Shown: positions 31,551-42,160 of the stretch, in pieces | How the letters are laid out: every line of letters begins with the position of its first letter | Position numbering within the stretch: position 1 is the first letter of the stretch | Assembly: GCA_036365455.1 (NCBI GenBank) | Contig: JAWQUS010000023.1 | Coordinates: 4,526,001-4,590,000, forward strand | Direction of reading: 5' to 3' | DNA length: 64,000 nt | From: Macrosoma leucophasiata | Lineage: Eukaryota; Arthropoda; Insecta; Lepidoptera; Hedylidae | Position numbers and translations under genes: made by a program | Notes under the pieces: model-generated | Seen by the model: the letters and a program-made list of their open reading frames with translations, nothing else | What the model was told of the DNA's origin: nothing | The model's database searches: none

Positions 31551-31714
31551 AATGTACACCCGAAAATTTATAACAGATATTGTACAAAATAGCAATTATT
31601 ATAAAAGGCGGCCTTATCGCAATGCTGCGAATTCTTCCAGACAACCTTTGGGTAAAAAATAATAAAAAGAAGAAAAATTAACGCCGGTAGGGTGTACTAA
31701 TCATACGAGTAGGG

Positions 31715-31812
31715 TAGGGCCCACACGATAGTACTAAACGCTACCATTTAGATAAGGTAATGCGATGGGTGCCATCACCCTCGACCTCCGAAATAAGTAT
31801 TTAGCCATCAGT
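31715..31812 (-). mobile_element. family A repeat, 5' fragment
   Basis: Diverged fragment with the CACGATAGTACT...CTACCATTTAG block and a degraded 5' end. Confidence 0.45.
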
Positions 31813-32000
31813 AAGTAAATACTTGAAAATTTACTAAATATTTTGCCTGGCCGGAAGACCCTTCTTGGTCACTAAAAGAACATTAAGTAGTCCCTAATCT
31901 ATATTTTTTTTCAATGTCATGAAGTTGTAAACAATATTTTAGCTAAGGGCAGCCACACAACTGCGATGCGATGCGATGCTACGCCGCATCGTAGATCATC

Positions 32001-32291
32001 ATAGAGCAACACCGGAGGGGAGTAGCCATATGCAGGCTTTCCCCTCTGTCAAAGTACAAGCCTAAATGGGCATGTACCTGTCGCCTAGATGTTTAAATGT
32101 GTGCGTGAAAGTGTTTCTGTATTTTGTTAAAGTCAACATGTGAGTTTTGTAGTAATAGACGATTTTTGTAGTGTGCGTGTGTGTCGCACGCATTTGCCCC
32201 CGCAAAATATGACAGACTGTTTTGCATCGGTAATACACGCTATGGCTACTCCCCTCCGATCCGCCGCGACTGGTAGGCCGCGTTGCTCTAT
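32001..32291. mobile_element. family N MITE, copy 1
   Basis: Inverted ends ATAGAGCAACACCGGAGGGG and GTTGCTCTAT, with GGAGGGGAGTAGCCATA repeated inverted near 32022-32270. The middle matches 48990-49190. Confidence 0.65.
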
Positions 32292-32515
32292 GTAGAGCAT
32301 CGTAAACGATGTAGGTATTCGTGCAGACTCGCAGATATTAGCGATGCTATGCGAATTCGCAGTTATGTTTGGGAGCCCTAAGACAACACTCTAGCCCATT
32401 AGGTAGGTATATTTTGTAAAATTGTACTAAGTTTTATGATAAAAAAAAATATTTAATTAAAAAAAAATATTGCAAAATTGATGCGTTTCGACTCCAGCGG
32501 TCCAATTTAAAATGC

Positions 32516-32660
32516 CCCTATGTTGGAATGCCAGACATTATAGGACCGTATATTACCATCCCACTGGAAGACGATAGCACTGAACACTGCCATTTACAAA
32601 GTATATTAGGCAAAGAGACTACGCCCGCGAGCTCCATTACTAAAGTTCTACCACTAGTAA
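32516..32660 (-). mobile_element. family A repeat, 5' half
   Basis: The 3' half is absent. It keeps CGCGAGCTCC and CTACCACTAGT. Confidence 0.6.
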
Positions 32661-32696
32661 AGTTCAATATAATGTTAAGAACAGTGTGCAGTGATG

Positions 32697-32856
32697 TTTG
32701 TATGTATGTATCTTCATGCCAGGTCCCTAACGAGGGTAGGCAGAGAGTGTGGAGCGCCAGATATTCCGGTCCTGACACACCTCCCATACCTCTACATTCA
32801 TCATTATCTTCATGCACGCCGATTCCTAACACTTTTGACCCCACCATCAGACAGTG
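32697..32856 (-). pseudogene. LINE family E 3' end
   Basis: Minus strand: from GTCTGATGGTGGGGTCAAAA to the CCTGGCATGAAG end and (TACA)n tail. Confidence 0.7.
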
Positions 32857-32869
32857 ATGTTTGTAATTC

Positions 32870-33154
32870 TTTTTTTATGTAATGGAAGTGACAAACAAGC
32901 ATGCACTTCACATTGATGTTAAGTGATGACCGCAGCCTATAGACACTTACAAAAAGACCAAGGTCAAAATGCATATGGGTTACCACTCCTGAGGCCTAAG
33001 TTGTTATGCCTCTGTGCCGGAAATTACAGAGGCGTACATTACCACCTGACCGGAATACGATAGTGTTGAACACTACTATTTAGCGGCAAGTATATTAGGT
33101 AATGCGGTGGTGCCTACACCCGCGAGCTCCGGCTCTAGTGCTCTACCACCAGTT
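32870..33154 (-). mobile_element. family A repeat, near full length
   Basis: A clean copy directly following a LINE tail (32697-32856) on the same strand. Confidence 0.8.
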
Positions 33155-33528
33155 AAAACCCCTTTTTTATTAAGAGCCTACTTGTTAGTGTTGTCACCAG
33201 CTGTTGCCAGCGTCGCAATTAATTTGAGAAATGCTCAAAATTCTAAGATGGATGAGCTTCTAAAATTGTCCTTATCGACGACATCAGCCATATTGCAAGG
33301 GCTCAATAACGATCCATTTTTAAAGGCTGATTCTAAATTTGAGTCTTTGGGATCATAATTCAGCGAGTTATGAAACAAGTATATTTTTTAAATCGTGAAT
33401 ATACCTACCATTTTTTAACTATTGGTGAAGAAAGTTATGTGTTTTATAATTTTATTAATAGGTACGCCAAAAACAGAACGTATTGGAATGTAAAATCTAG
33501 ATACCTAATATTTATCTAAAAACGTAAA

Positions 33529-33846
33529 ACGTAACTTCACGCTTGTAATCCCCGAAGGGGTAGGCAGAGGTAAATACATGCATTCAAGCCATTGATAAGT
33601 CAAGCAAACACCAACGATTCGCCGGTTACGTTTTGGCCCATGTAACAGGTGGCGAGCCTGTTGACTTCTCCGGGCACATAAACAAACTTCGAGGTACTGG
33701 GAAATTTCCAGAAAATGAAAAAATCCCAGTAGGACTAGAGATAAAGGACTTTACACCATTATCTCTGATAACCCCCCTACCCGGGAATCGAACCCAGGAC
33801 CACAGCGTAGTAGTAGTGGCCTGCTACCACTAGGCTACCGAGGCAG
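33529..33846 (-). mobile_element. family B tRNA-derived SINE
   Basis: Near full-length minus copy with intact box B. Confidence 0.85.
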
Positions 33847-33847
33847 T

Positions 33848-34083
33848 TAAACATCTACACAAAAAACCAAAGGTCAAAATACAGATGTGTTTCTATCCCT
33901 GAGACCTAAGTTGTTATGTTTCTGTGATAGTTATAATGAGGCCATAACTTACCACCTAACCGGATCACGATACTTTATCGTGTTCCGGTTAGGTTACTAG
34001 ACACTAACATTTAGCGGTAGATAGCTTAGGTGATGCGGTTGTGCCTACGCCCTAGACTCCTACATTTGGATCTCTACCACCTA
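33848..34083 (-). mobile_element. family A repeat, partial
   Basis: It lacks the 3' A-tail block and abuts a family B SINE. An inverted duplication TATCGTG...CGTGTTCCGGTTAGG sits around 33960-33998. Confidence 0.6.
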
Positions 34084-34182
34084 TTTAGTCATTTATAGAA
34101 TCGGTCATTTGTAGAATCGGTCATTTGTAGAATCAGTCATTTGTAGAATCGGTCATTTCGCGAATCAGGCATTCCTAGACTA
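34084..34182. repeat. 16-bp tandem repeat, about 5 units
   Basis: Units of the form TCGGTCATTTGTAGAA repeat about five times with drift (TTTGTAGAA to TTTCGCGAA). There are no spacers of unique sequence. Confidence 0.75.
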
Positions 34183-34191
34183 AACCATTTA

Positions 34192-34925
34192 ACTAGCTGT
34201 TGCCCGCGGCTTTGCCCGCGTGGATGTTGTTTTATAAATTATTTAAATTTTGCGATTCCGTGGAAATGTCCTAATCAAGTTTCCCGTCGCGTACCTCTTT
34301 GTGGAGTAGGTACTTATCTTTTCCCAAGAGTATTAATATTCGTTTTATTGAAAGAGCCCGTTCATTGATATTCCACCTTGAAAATTGCGGAAAGTCCCAT
34401 ACCAATTTCCCTACCCATTTTTAAGGGTTTGGGGGAAGATAAAAAAAAAATAGATGCACCAAAAGAGTCTGTAAACCAATTTCCAGACATTAAAAACTGT
34501 CAAAATACCCGTACAAACGATCACCCCCTCTCTTAGGGGGTTGAACGCACATTTCCAAAAAAAGTAAAATCTTAATAACCCTAAATTGTTTTAAAATTAT
34601 TATAATTGTGTTTGTTTTGACGTTAGGAACACCTACATTGCTTAGACAACAGTGAGTGCTTGTAATTCAATATGAACTTTATAAAATAGCTATAAAGCTC
34701 AAATTGACTCTACGTTTTAGTTAAAAACCGTTTATATGGGAAAAAGAAAAGGGCTGTTTTTAGGGTTTTTCCGTTAATTAGGTATTCGATTTTTTCTCGC
34801 CATTAATACCATCCATGAAATTCAACAAACATTTTAAAAAAGAATTGGCCAAATTGGTCAAGGCGTTGTTGAGTGATGCGCTTACCAACACATTTTGCGA
34901 TTATTTTTATATTGTGGATATAATA
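34192..34925 (-). mobile_element. Helitron-like element
   Basis: The minus-strand 3' end is CGCGGGCAAAGCCGCGGGC then AACAGCTAGT. The other end, AAAATAATCGCAAAATGTG and the downstream block with CTCAACAACGCCTTGACC, is the usual 5' side of such repeats in arthropods. There is no Rep/helicase ORF. Confidence 0.5.
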
Positions 34926-35316
34926 TTTATGAAATCAGAAAGAGTGAAGCTGAATTTATATTAAAATATTATAATTGAATGCTTTCCACCGTTGAACAAG
35001 TAGATTAAGATTATAATTGGATTGTTATATTCTGTTGAGTACGAATCCCTGAATTAAATAAAGATTATAAAGTATGCCAATGGAAACGGCAACGAATAAG
35101 CTTGTGGATTAAAGAGTTTACATTTTGTATGGGACTAATGACATGGATTTTGACCCATGAAGAGTCGTACCTGGGAATCAAAAAGTTTTATGGATGTGTG
35201 ATGTGTGCGTATAATTTAAATATATATATGATGACCATGGGAGATGATTATTGGTTGTTGGTCGGGTTTGTTAATTAATATTATAAAGAGAGCACACATT
35301 TGCATTTGTTTTCTTA

Positions 35317-35881
35317 CGAAGGTGACAAACAAGCGTGCAGTTCACATTTTTTTTTTTTTTTATGTAATAAAAGTGGCAAACAAGCATGCAGTTCACATTG
35401 ATGTTAAGTGATGACTGCAGCCTATAGACACCCACACAATGACCAGAGGTCAAAATGCAGATGCGCTGCCACTCCTGAGGCCTAAGGTGTTATGGCCTCT
35501 GTGCCTGAAATTACAGGGCCGTACATTACCACCTGACCGGAACACGATAGTGTTGAACACTACCATTTAACGGCAAGTATATTAGGTAATGCGGTGGTGC
35601 CTACGCCCGCGAGCTCCGTCACTGGAGCTCTACCACCAGTTCACATTGATGTTAATTGATGACTGCAGCCTATAGACGCTTACACAAAGACCAGAGATCA
35701 AAATGCGTTGCCACCCCAGCGACCTTAGTTGTTATGTCTATGTGATAGTTATTACGGGGCCATACATTACCGTCTAACCGGAATACGATAGTGCTGAACA
35801 CTACCATTTGGCGGCAAATATATTAGGTGATGCGGTGGTGTCAGCGCCCTCGTGCTCGTACACTGGAACTCTACCATCAGT
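35317..35881 (-). mobile_element. family A repeat split by another family A copy
   Basis: The outer copy occupies 35317-35350 and 35641-35881. AGTTCACATT occurs at both junctions, as expected for a target duplication from insertion of the inner copy. Confidence 0.75.
35349..35640 (-). mobile_element. family A repeat, inner nested copy
   Basis: Near full-length, inserted into an older family A copy. The A-tail (T-run) lies next to the duplicated target AGTTCACATT, which supports target-primed reverse transcription. Confidence 0.8.
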
Positions 35882-35994
35882 GACAATTACATAGACTCAG
35901 AAACTACTCGACCGATTTTAATGTATTTTCCAAATATAACTTTAAGATGTATGAGCTCTCTTCCAGATTATGGAATGTACCTATATATGCATAT

Positions 35995-36237
35995 ATAGGT
36001 CGCGCCACGTAAAAAGAACGCTGGCGGTCAAGCTGCGCGTCATGTGTTTTTATTTCATTTTATGTTATTCTATGTAATATAGTTTTCAATCTGCCTACCA
36101 ATACACGAAACCGCAAGCGAAAGCTAGATCAAAAATAAACCAATAGGGTACTTTCGTGCGCGAGTGTACCGATGCGCGAACACCGAACACATCCCTTCTA
36201 CTTTCTTCCAGCGTTCTTTTTACGTGGCGCGACCTAT
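35995..36237. mobile_element. MITE with perfect 30-bp terminal inverted repeats
   Basis: The left arm 35995-36024 starts ATAGGTCGCGCCACG, and the right arm 36208-36237 is its exact reverse complement. The interior has no ORF of note. Flanking TA is compatible with a Tc1/mariner-type duplication. Confidence 0.88.
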
Positions 36238-36248
36238 ACCTATATTGC

Positions 36249-36352
36249 AATAGCCTAAAATGTTATATCTCTGTGCCGGAAATACAGAGCCGTACATTAC
36301 CACCTGACCGGAACACGATGGAGCTGAACACTACCATTTAGCGGCAAGTATA
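36249..36352 (-). mobile_element. family A repeat, middle fragment
   Basis: It abuts the right end of the MITE at 35995-36237 and keeps the CTGTGCCGGAAAT...TTTAGCGGCAAG block. Confidence 0.6.
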
Positions 36353-37102
36353 CAATATAAGCGAGCAGTGCACTTAAAAATGCATTGCACAATGTCATGT
36401 TATTAAAAAAAAAGTTATTGTTAATCTATAATTAAAACTTGTTTTCCGAAGATGTCATTAATCGGTCATTGTACTTTAGCTGTTTGTTTTATAAAAAATG
36501 TTTCATTATATGCACAATTACAGTAGGTATTAATGTTCGTGTTTTAATTAACGATGGCCATTCAGTTCGGTTTGGCTTTTCAATTGATGCTCACCAATGA
36601 GGATAATTGGATAGCTTATCCTTTAATATCGTTAGGGTATCGAAAAACTTTAATGGTACAAACTGTATCAATGAAGGTGATTTTGTTAACCATAGAGTAT
36701 ATAGGATTTTCACCTTTTGGAGTTCTGTACCTTTCTTTTTAAGTGACTTCAAAAAAAGGAAGAGATTATCAATTCGTCGGAATTACTCAAAAACCGATTA
36801 TTCGAAAACTTCAGTACCAATTACAAATGAAACCACAAAATTGAAACCCATATCAAAATTTGGTTGATAATTGTGTGCGCCATCTTGGATTTCAAAATAC
36901 GAGTAGATGTCATTTTCGTAATCAGCACCGCAAGAAATCTCAAAATTGATATCCATATCATATTTTGAAATTTGTATTTTATTTTTTGTTTGAAAGGGGT
37001 ACCCCACGGGTTGTCATTCACGGGCATTCGGTATCCACAAATATGACAAGTGCTCAAACATATGTTTTTATACATACTATCTTAATATCTTTTTTTTTTC
37101 GA

Positions 37103-37460
37103 AGCGCGCATGGCCCTGCGGCTGGTGTAGATCGTAAGCGATCTGGTTAAGCACTACGGGCGCGGTCGGGTAGTTTATTATTAGTTATTAAATGCGCGTT
37201 TCCGTGCGTCGGAGGGCACGTTAAGCCGTCGGTTCCGGTTGCTATCGATGGATAGCAGTCGTTAAACCTTGTCGGAGGCCTTATGGGCGGTTTGAAAACA
37301 TCCGACAGTGGGTTGGCCACTAACCCACCCACCTCCACCAATCCGCATTGGAGCAGCATGGTGGAGTAAGCTCCAGGCCTCCCCCCAAAAAGGGGAGAGA
37401 CTCGTGCCCAGCAGTGGGACGTATAATGTTGCCATTATTATTTTATTATATTATTATCTT
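37103..37460 (+). mobile_element. family C SINE, full span, control region damaged
   Basis: The sense copy starts GCGCATGGCCCTGCGGCTGG and ends GACGTATAATGTTGCC then (ATT)n. The downstream half of the 5S-like block (GATGGGTGACCGC) is replaced by AT-rich sequence at about 37173-37190, which would remove the box C equivalent. Confidence 0.85.
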
Positions 37461-37733
37461 AATGTAAAACCAAGTGTCATTTATTTGTAACAGGTGTACG
37501 TCGAGTAGCACGCGCTTATTATCAATGTTTATAGTTCGTGGGTGGTGCGGCGTGTACCTTCCACAAAGTCGCCACGCACTATGTTGCATCAATATAAATC
37601 TAAGATAATGATCTTTTTTTTATGACTACCAATGGTTGACTGGCTGAGAGCGCTTTAAGCGTTAATTCCGCCATATGTATCAATGTTTTTTGATGCAATA
37701 AAGTATAAATAAAATATAAAAAAAAAACAATTA

Positions 37734-37880
37734 ACCGCCTCAATAGACTAGTCGTAGGCGTCGTAGCAAGCCCCTACTGTTACTAGGGTCCTGGGATTCC
37801 CGGGTTGGATGCCGACAGAGTTATAGGTGTAAAATCCTTTATCTCTGGTTCTATTGGGATTTGTCCATTTTCTGGAAGTT
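37734..37880 (+). mobile_element. family B SINE, 5' half
   Basis: The tRNA-like head is degraded (CCGCCTCAATAGACTAGTCG). The body stops at TTCTGGAAGTTT, exactly where the long family J repeat begins. Confidence 0.7.
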
Positions 37881-37881
37881 T

Positions 37882-38530
37882 TATTCGGCGGGACCTCTCT
37901 CTGATCGATAGCTAATACAGACACAGATAGACCCCGCAGAATATATAGGGCAATTGTAAATAATGCGCCAAACTTGGGGCTATGTGGGTGAACTAGCTGG
38001 CTGGGCTTATGGAGTGAGATCCGGCACCTGCCTATATTCAACATTTCACATTATTGAACCCTACTTTAGGGAGGTGGTGTCTCGCCTCTCATTGGTGGGC
38101 CTCCCAAACAGCCATCGGTTGATGGTCGACGGCGGGTAAACCTGTCGTGAAAGGCTGGAGGTGTCGAGAGCTGTGGCACCCGTTTTACCATCACGAGCGA
38201 GTAATCTCAAGCTCGGAGCGGGCTTCCTCGCTATTATGTCTTTAGACACTTCCACCCCCGAGTGTATGGCTTTTGCAGAAATTTAGACAGCAGCGTATTA
38301 TCCAAATTTCGGCAAATGCCATACCTCTAGCGCCCCTCTCTGACCGGCCAATGAAGGCCAGCCAGAGGTGACCTGATGCTCTGTCCGGCCGTACCTCTGT
38401 GTGGCGGATGAGGCGGATCCCAGTTCTCTCGGAGGAACTCGAGATGATTGTAGATGACGGTTGACTGAATGCACTATTGGAAGAATTCTCCTCCACAAGC
38501 TGGCGATGGGGTCGTCACGTCTCGACGCCG
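37882..38530 (+). repeat. family J long repeat, copy 1
   Basis: About 650 bp that recurs inverted at 61733-62376. It starts CGGCGGGACCTCTCTCTGAT and contains GTGAGATCCGGCACCTGCC, CGAGTGTATGGC and CTCTGTCCGGCCGTACCTCT. The ORFs on it are not conserved in frame between copies, so it is probably non-coding. Confidence 0.8.
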
Positions 38531-38892
38531 TTACGCTTAACCACCAAGTAAACATTTGAATTTCAAACCAAGAACCATTTATTTCTCGGGTAGCACATAC
38601 CCATTATCATTGTTTACATTATGGTCCGTGGGTGGTGCGCGGCGTATATCATACACAAAGTAGCGATTGTAAAACCAAAGCGACATACTTTGCTGCTTCA
38701 ATCGTTTGCCGAAGGTTGTTTATACTTGTGTTATGGTTGAGGCTTAACATGATTTAATAGAACTATAATAAAGGAGAAGTTCCACGTTGGGCCCGCACCT
38801 TGTACACTATATCAAAAGTAAGAGAAAAATACGCAGAATCATGGAAAAATACTCAAAAAATAATTTGAATCGTTGTTTTTTTGTCGGAAATA

Positions 38893-40224
38893 ATAGGTTG
38901 GGGAAAAAGTCTTTATATCTTTATATCTCGCATTATAGTATGTATGAACTTGTAATAAAATGTCTTTGGCTGTAGTATTTGTATCTGGCTGGTTTTGGTA
39001 TCATTGAAAGTTAAAATTTTAAAGAACATAATTCCAAATTCAAATTAGGCAAATGTGTGATTTTCATTTGTTTTCGTACTGTCAAGATGAGTGAATCTAA
39101 TGAAGAAATTCGATACATTTTAAAATTTTACTACACAAAAGGTAAAAATGCAACGCAAGCCGCGAAAAAAATTTGCGATGTTTATGGACCTAGTGCAGTG
39201 TTTGTGAGAGTAGCACAAATTTGGTTTAAGCGTTTTCAATCCGGAAATTTTGATGTCAAAGATGCACCTCGCTCTGGTCGCCCTATTACGGATAAACTGG
39301 ATGCCATTTTTGAGAAAGTGGAGCAAGATCGACTTATCAGTGGTTACGACGTAGCTGAAGAACTGAGAATTGATCACAAAACAGTTTTTGCGCATATAAA
39401 AAAAGCTGGGTACAAAAAAAAGCTCGATATTTGGGTACCTCACGAGCTCACTGAAAGAAACCTAATGAACCGTGTACTCATTTGTGATTCTTTATTACGA
39501 CGTAATGAAACCGAATAATTTTTGAAGAAGCTGATAACTGGTGATGAAAAGTGGATCACGTACGACAAGAACGTGCGAAAAAGGTCGTGGTCAAAGGCCG
39601 GTCAGGCTTCACAGACTGTGGCGAAACCCGGGTTAACTCGCAATAAGGTGATGTTGTGTGTGTGGTGGGATTGGAAGGGCATTATTCATTATGAGCTATT
39701 ACCACCAGGCAGGACTATCGATTCTGAACTCTACTGCGAACAACTGATGAGATTAAAGCAAGAAGTTGAGAGAAAGCGGCCGGAATTGATCAACAGAAGG
39801 GGTGTGGTGTTTCATCATGATAACGTTAAATTTTTGTTGAGTGGCTATAGATGTGTGAGGTCTAGCCTCACACATCTATAGCCACTCAACAAAAATTAAG
39901 AGAGTTTGGCTGGGAGGTGTTAATGCATCCACCGTATAGTCCTGACCTTGCACCTTCAGATTTCCACCTGTTTCGGTCTCTTCAGAATTCTTTATGCAAT
40001 GTTAGGTTAACATCACGAGAGGACTGCCAAATCCACTTGTCGCGGTATTTTGATGAGAAGTCCCAAAATTTTTATAGCAATGGGATCATGTCCCGACCTA
40101 CAAGATGGCAAAAGGTTATCGAACAAAATGGTTCATACATACTTTAGTTAAATTTGAACAAACTATATTAAAAAATGTTTTGAATTATCTTAAAAAATGC
40201 GAGGAAACTTTTTCCCCAACCTAA
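38893..40224 (+). mobile_element. mariner element, TA-flanked
   Basis: The terminal repeats ATAGGTTGGGGAAAAAGT and ACTTTTTCCCCAACCTAA match except the second base, with TA duplicated on both sides. The 1332-bp length is typical of mariner. The transposase gene inside is broken twice, so the copy is not autonomous. Confidence 0.95.
39087..40147 (+). pseudogene. mariner transposase, broken
   Basis: The frame starts MSESNEEIRYIL and contains the helix-turn-helix DNA-binding half, with WFKRFQSG and GRP motifs and a second HTH near RIDHKTVFAHIKK. An in-frame TAA at 39516-39518 follows RRNETE. The catalytic half resumes at once with TGDEKW (first Asp at 39543-39545), HHDN (second Asp at 39819-39821), and YSPDLAPSD (third Asp, about 39959-39961; D,D34D spacing once the insertion is discounted). 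Between HHDN and the third motif a 32-bp perfect inverted duplication (39829-39897) interrupts and shifts the frame. The C-terminal part 39917-40147 is open. The intact parts are little decayed, so inactivation looks fairly recent. Confidence 0.93.
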
Positions 40225-40504
40225 TATTTACGTAATTTTTGTATGACAGGAATATGTTGCCATATCGCTATTATGACATTCTTGTTTTCGAAATATACTT
40301 ACGACAATTAATTGAAGATTAAACGATTTGAATAGCTGAAAATGATTTAGTATTTTATGCTTCATCTCTCAATATAGTGTAAATGGTGCGGGCCCAAGCT
40401 CCATACATTTTGGAACGTCTCTTTTAATTTTAAAATTGATAAGTAGCAAGCTAAATTGCGATATTAGCGCCTTATCGTTACTTACGTTATTTGTGCAATA
40501 TGTA

Positions 40505-41057
40505 TATTTTATAATACGATGGTGGCAATTAAATAAGCTTGCTAATATTGGTGGTAAGTGAATACAGCAGTCTATAGACAACTACACAATAACTGGAAGT
40601 CAGATATGTGATAGTTATGACGAGGCCATACATTACCATCTAAGCCAGTAATTCCCAAAGTGGTCTATATTGACCCCTGGGGGTCTATGACAAACTGAAA
40701 GGGGTAGGCGACATTGAAAAAAAAATTTGGGGGTCCATGAAATGAAAATGGGGTCCACGATAATGGATCTCAATACATACACTGATAGTACCAATTTACT
40801 TACATCATATCAGTGATTCCCAAAGTGGTCCATGGGAGACCCGATGGGGGTCGTACGTAGGCGTGAATAAAATTGGAAATATAGGAATGTGATATAAATG
40901 TAGCAAGGACGGGGGTTCACAGAAACTAGAAAAAATTGTAAAGGGTCTATAAAAAAAAATAGTTTGGGAACCTCTGATCTAAGCGGAACACGATAGTACT
41001 GAACATTAGCATTGTCACTACACGTCCTCGAGCTCTGACACTGGAATTCTACCGCCG
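40505..41057 (-). mobile_element. family A repeat split by a hAT-type MITE
   Basis: Family A blocks lie at 40505-40645 and 40977-41057. Between them is a MITE with a perfect 8-bp duplication ATCTAAGC of family A sequence. Confidence 0.7.
40646..40976. mobile_element. hAT-type MITE, family G, composite
   Basis: Flanked by a perfect 8-bp duplication ATCTAAGC. Left end CAGTAATTCCCAAAGTGG, right end TAGTTTGGGAACCTCTG. A second left end CAGTGATTCCCAAAGTGG lies inside at about 40812, so the unit is a left piece joined to a nearly complete element. Confidence 0.88.
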
Positions 41058-41361
41058 GCAAAATTTTAAGCCATGTTCATATTCTGAAACCTGAATTATT
41101 TCATTAAGATTGTGTGGGTGTTTGTTTGTATTTATACAAAAACACATCGTAATAAACTTGTAGATATGCAGACGTAATAAGAACGGCCGGTTCCAATATT
41201 ATACTTTCGATCTCGGATCGGTCCAATCTACGATCAAACGAGCAAACGATCTATCGACCCATCCGCTGTTAGTGTCTTGATTACAATTGACAACAAATTA
41301 GACTGTGGAATTTTAGAAATTTAAGAAAAAATGTAAAGAAATCTTTGTTTTATTAAAAAAG

Positions 41362-41430
41362 AAATTTTTTCTTTCCATTTTTTGCTTTTAATTCCTAAAG
41401 TTCACTCGCATGTGTTATTGCGAAAAATTA
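41362..41430 (+). mobile_element. family K SINE, body fragment
   Basis: Shares TTTTTCTTTCCATTTTTTGC and CATGTGTTATTGCGAAAAAT with the copy at 16801-16872; there is no tRNA head. Confidence 0.6.
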
Positions 41431-41964
41431 AATATTACAATAAACTGTGGAGTTTTGGGGAACGATTCTCTATCTATACTTATATTATGATGAAGAAATA
41501 TTTGTATTTTTGTATGTATATATGACACTTTTTCACACAAAAACTACTTTAGCGATTTCAACACTTGTTTCACCATTACAAAGCTGCCTCTTCACTGAGT
41601 GACATTGGCTAAATACATACATTGCATCCGTGCGAATCCGGGACGAGATATATGTATAATGTATCGATCGCAGATAAATGGATTGAGATCGAATATAGAG
41701 TCCCGCTGTAAGTAACTTATGTAAAATTCTTAGCCCGGAAGCCGGAAAATGCGTTAGATAAATGTCAATAGCCTCATCCCAAAGGACCTTTAAACTAATT
41801 TATAGTTAGACTTCAGGTACGTGGATAGAATGTAAATTTATACGAAAAGACGTATGGACATAGATACTTATCGTTTGGAAGCGATAGGCTTGTTGATCAG
41901 CGTCAATAATGAAAATCTAACTTAATCTAGCTTATTCTTCGCGAGTTTTATACATTGTAGAAAT

Positions 41965-42160
41965 TAAATTTGCAGATTTTTTCGCGTATACAACATTCCC
42001 AAACTTCTTATACCCTGAAGAAGTTTTGGAGTGTTGTATACGCAAGAAAAGCCGCAAATTTAACAAATTATGCGTATACAACACTCCCAAACTTCTTCAG
42101 GGTATAAGAAATTTGAGAGTGTTGTATACGCGAGAAAATCCACAAATTTAATTTCTACAT
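41965..42160. repeat. cluster of four alternating inverted modules
   Basis: Modules with CGTATACAACAYTCCCAAAC and CTTCAGGGTATAAG blocks alternate in orientation four times, giving nested hairpins. The outer arms GTAGAAATTAAATTT and AAATTTAATTTCTAC bound the cluster at about 41958-42165. Confidence 0.75.

Larger units (their letters stand above)
38772..40423. mobile_element. family F TTAA-flanked MITE containing a mariner
   Basis: The left end AGGAGAAGTTCC... with GGGCCCGCACCTTGTACA and the right end ...TGTAAATGGTGCGGGCCC...ACGTCTCT are inverted. TTAA, or ATAA, flanks them. Removing the mariner (38893-40224 plus one TA) leaves about 320 bp. Confidence 0.75.

Noticed and set aside
34084..34182. 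CRISPR-like array
   Set aside because: Units are contiguous tandem repeats without unique spacers, and the host is an animal.
36821..37075. Minus-strand ORFs near 36798-37075
   Set aside because: Two overlapping frames with AT-driven composition and no splice or family support.
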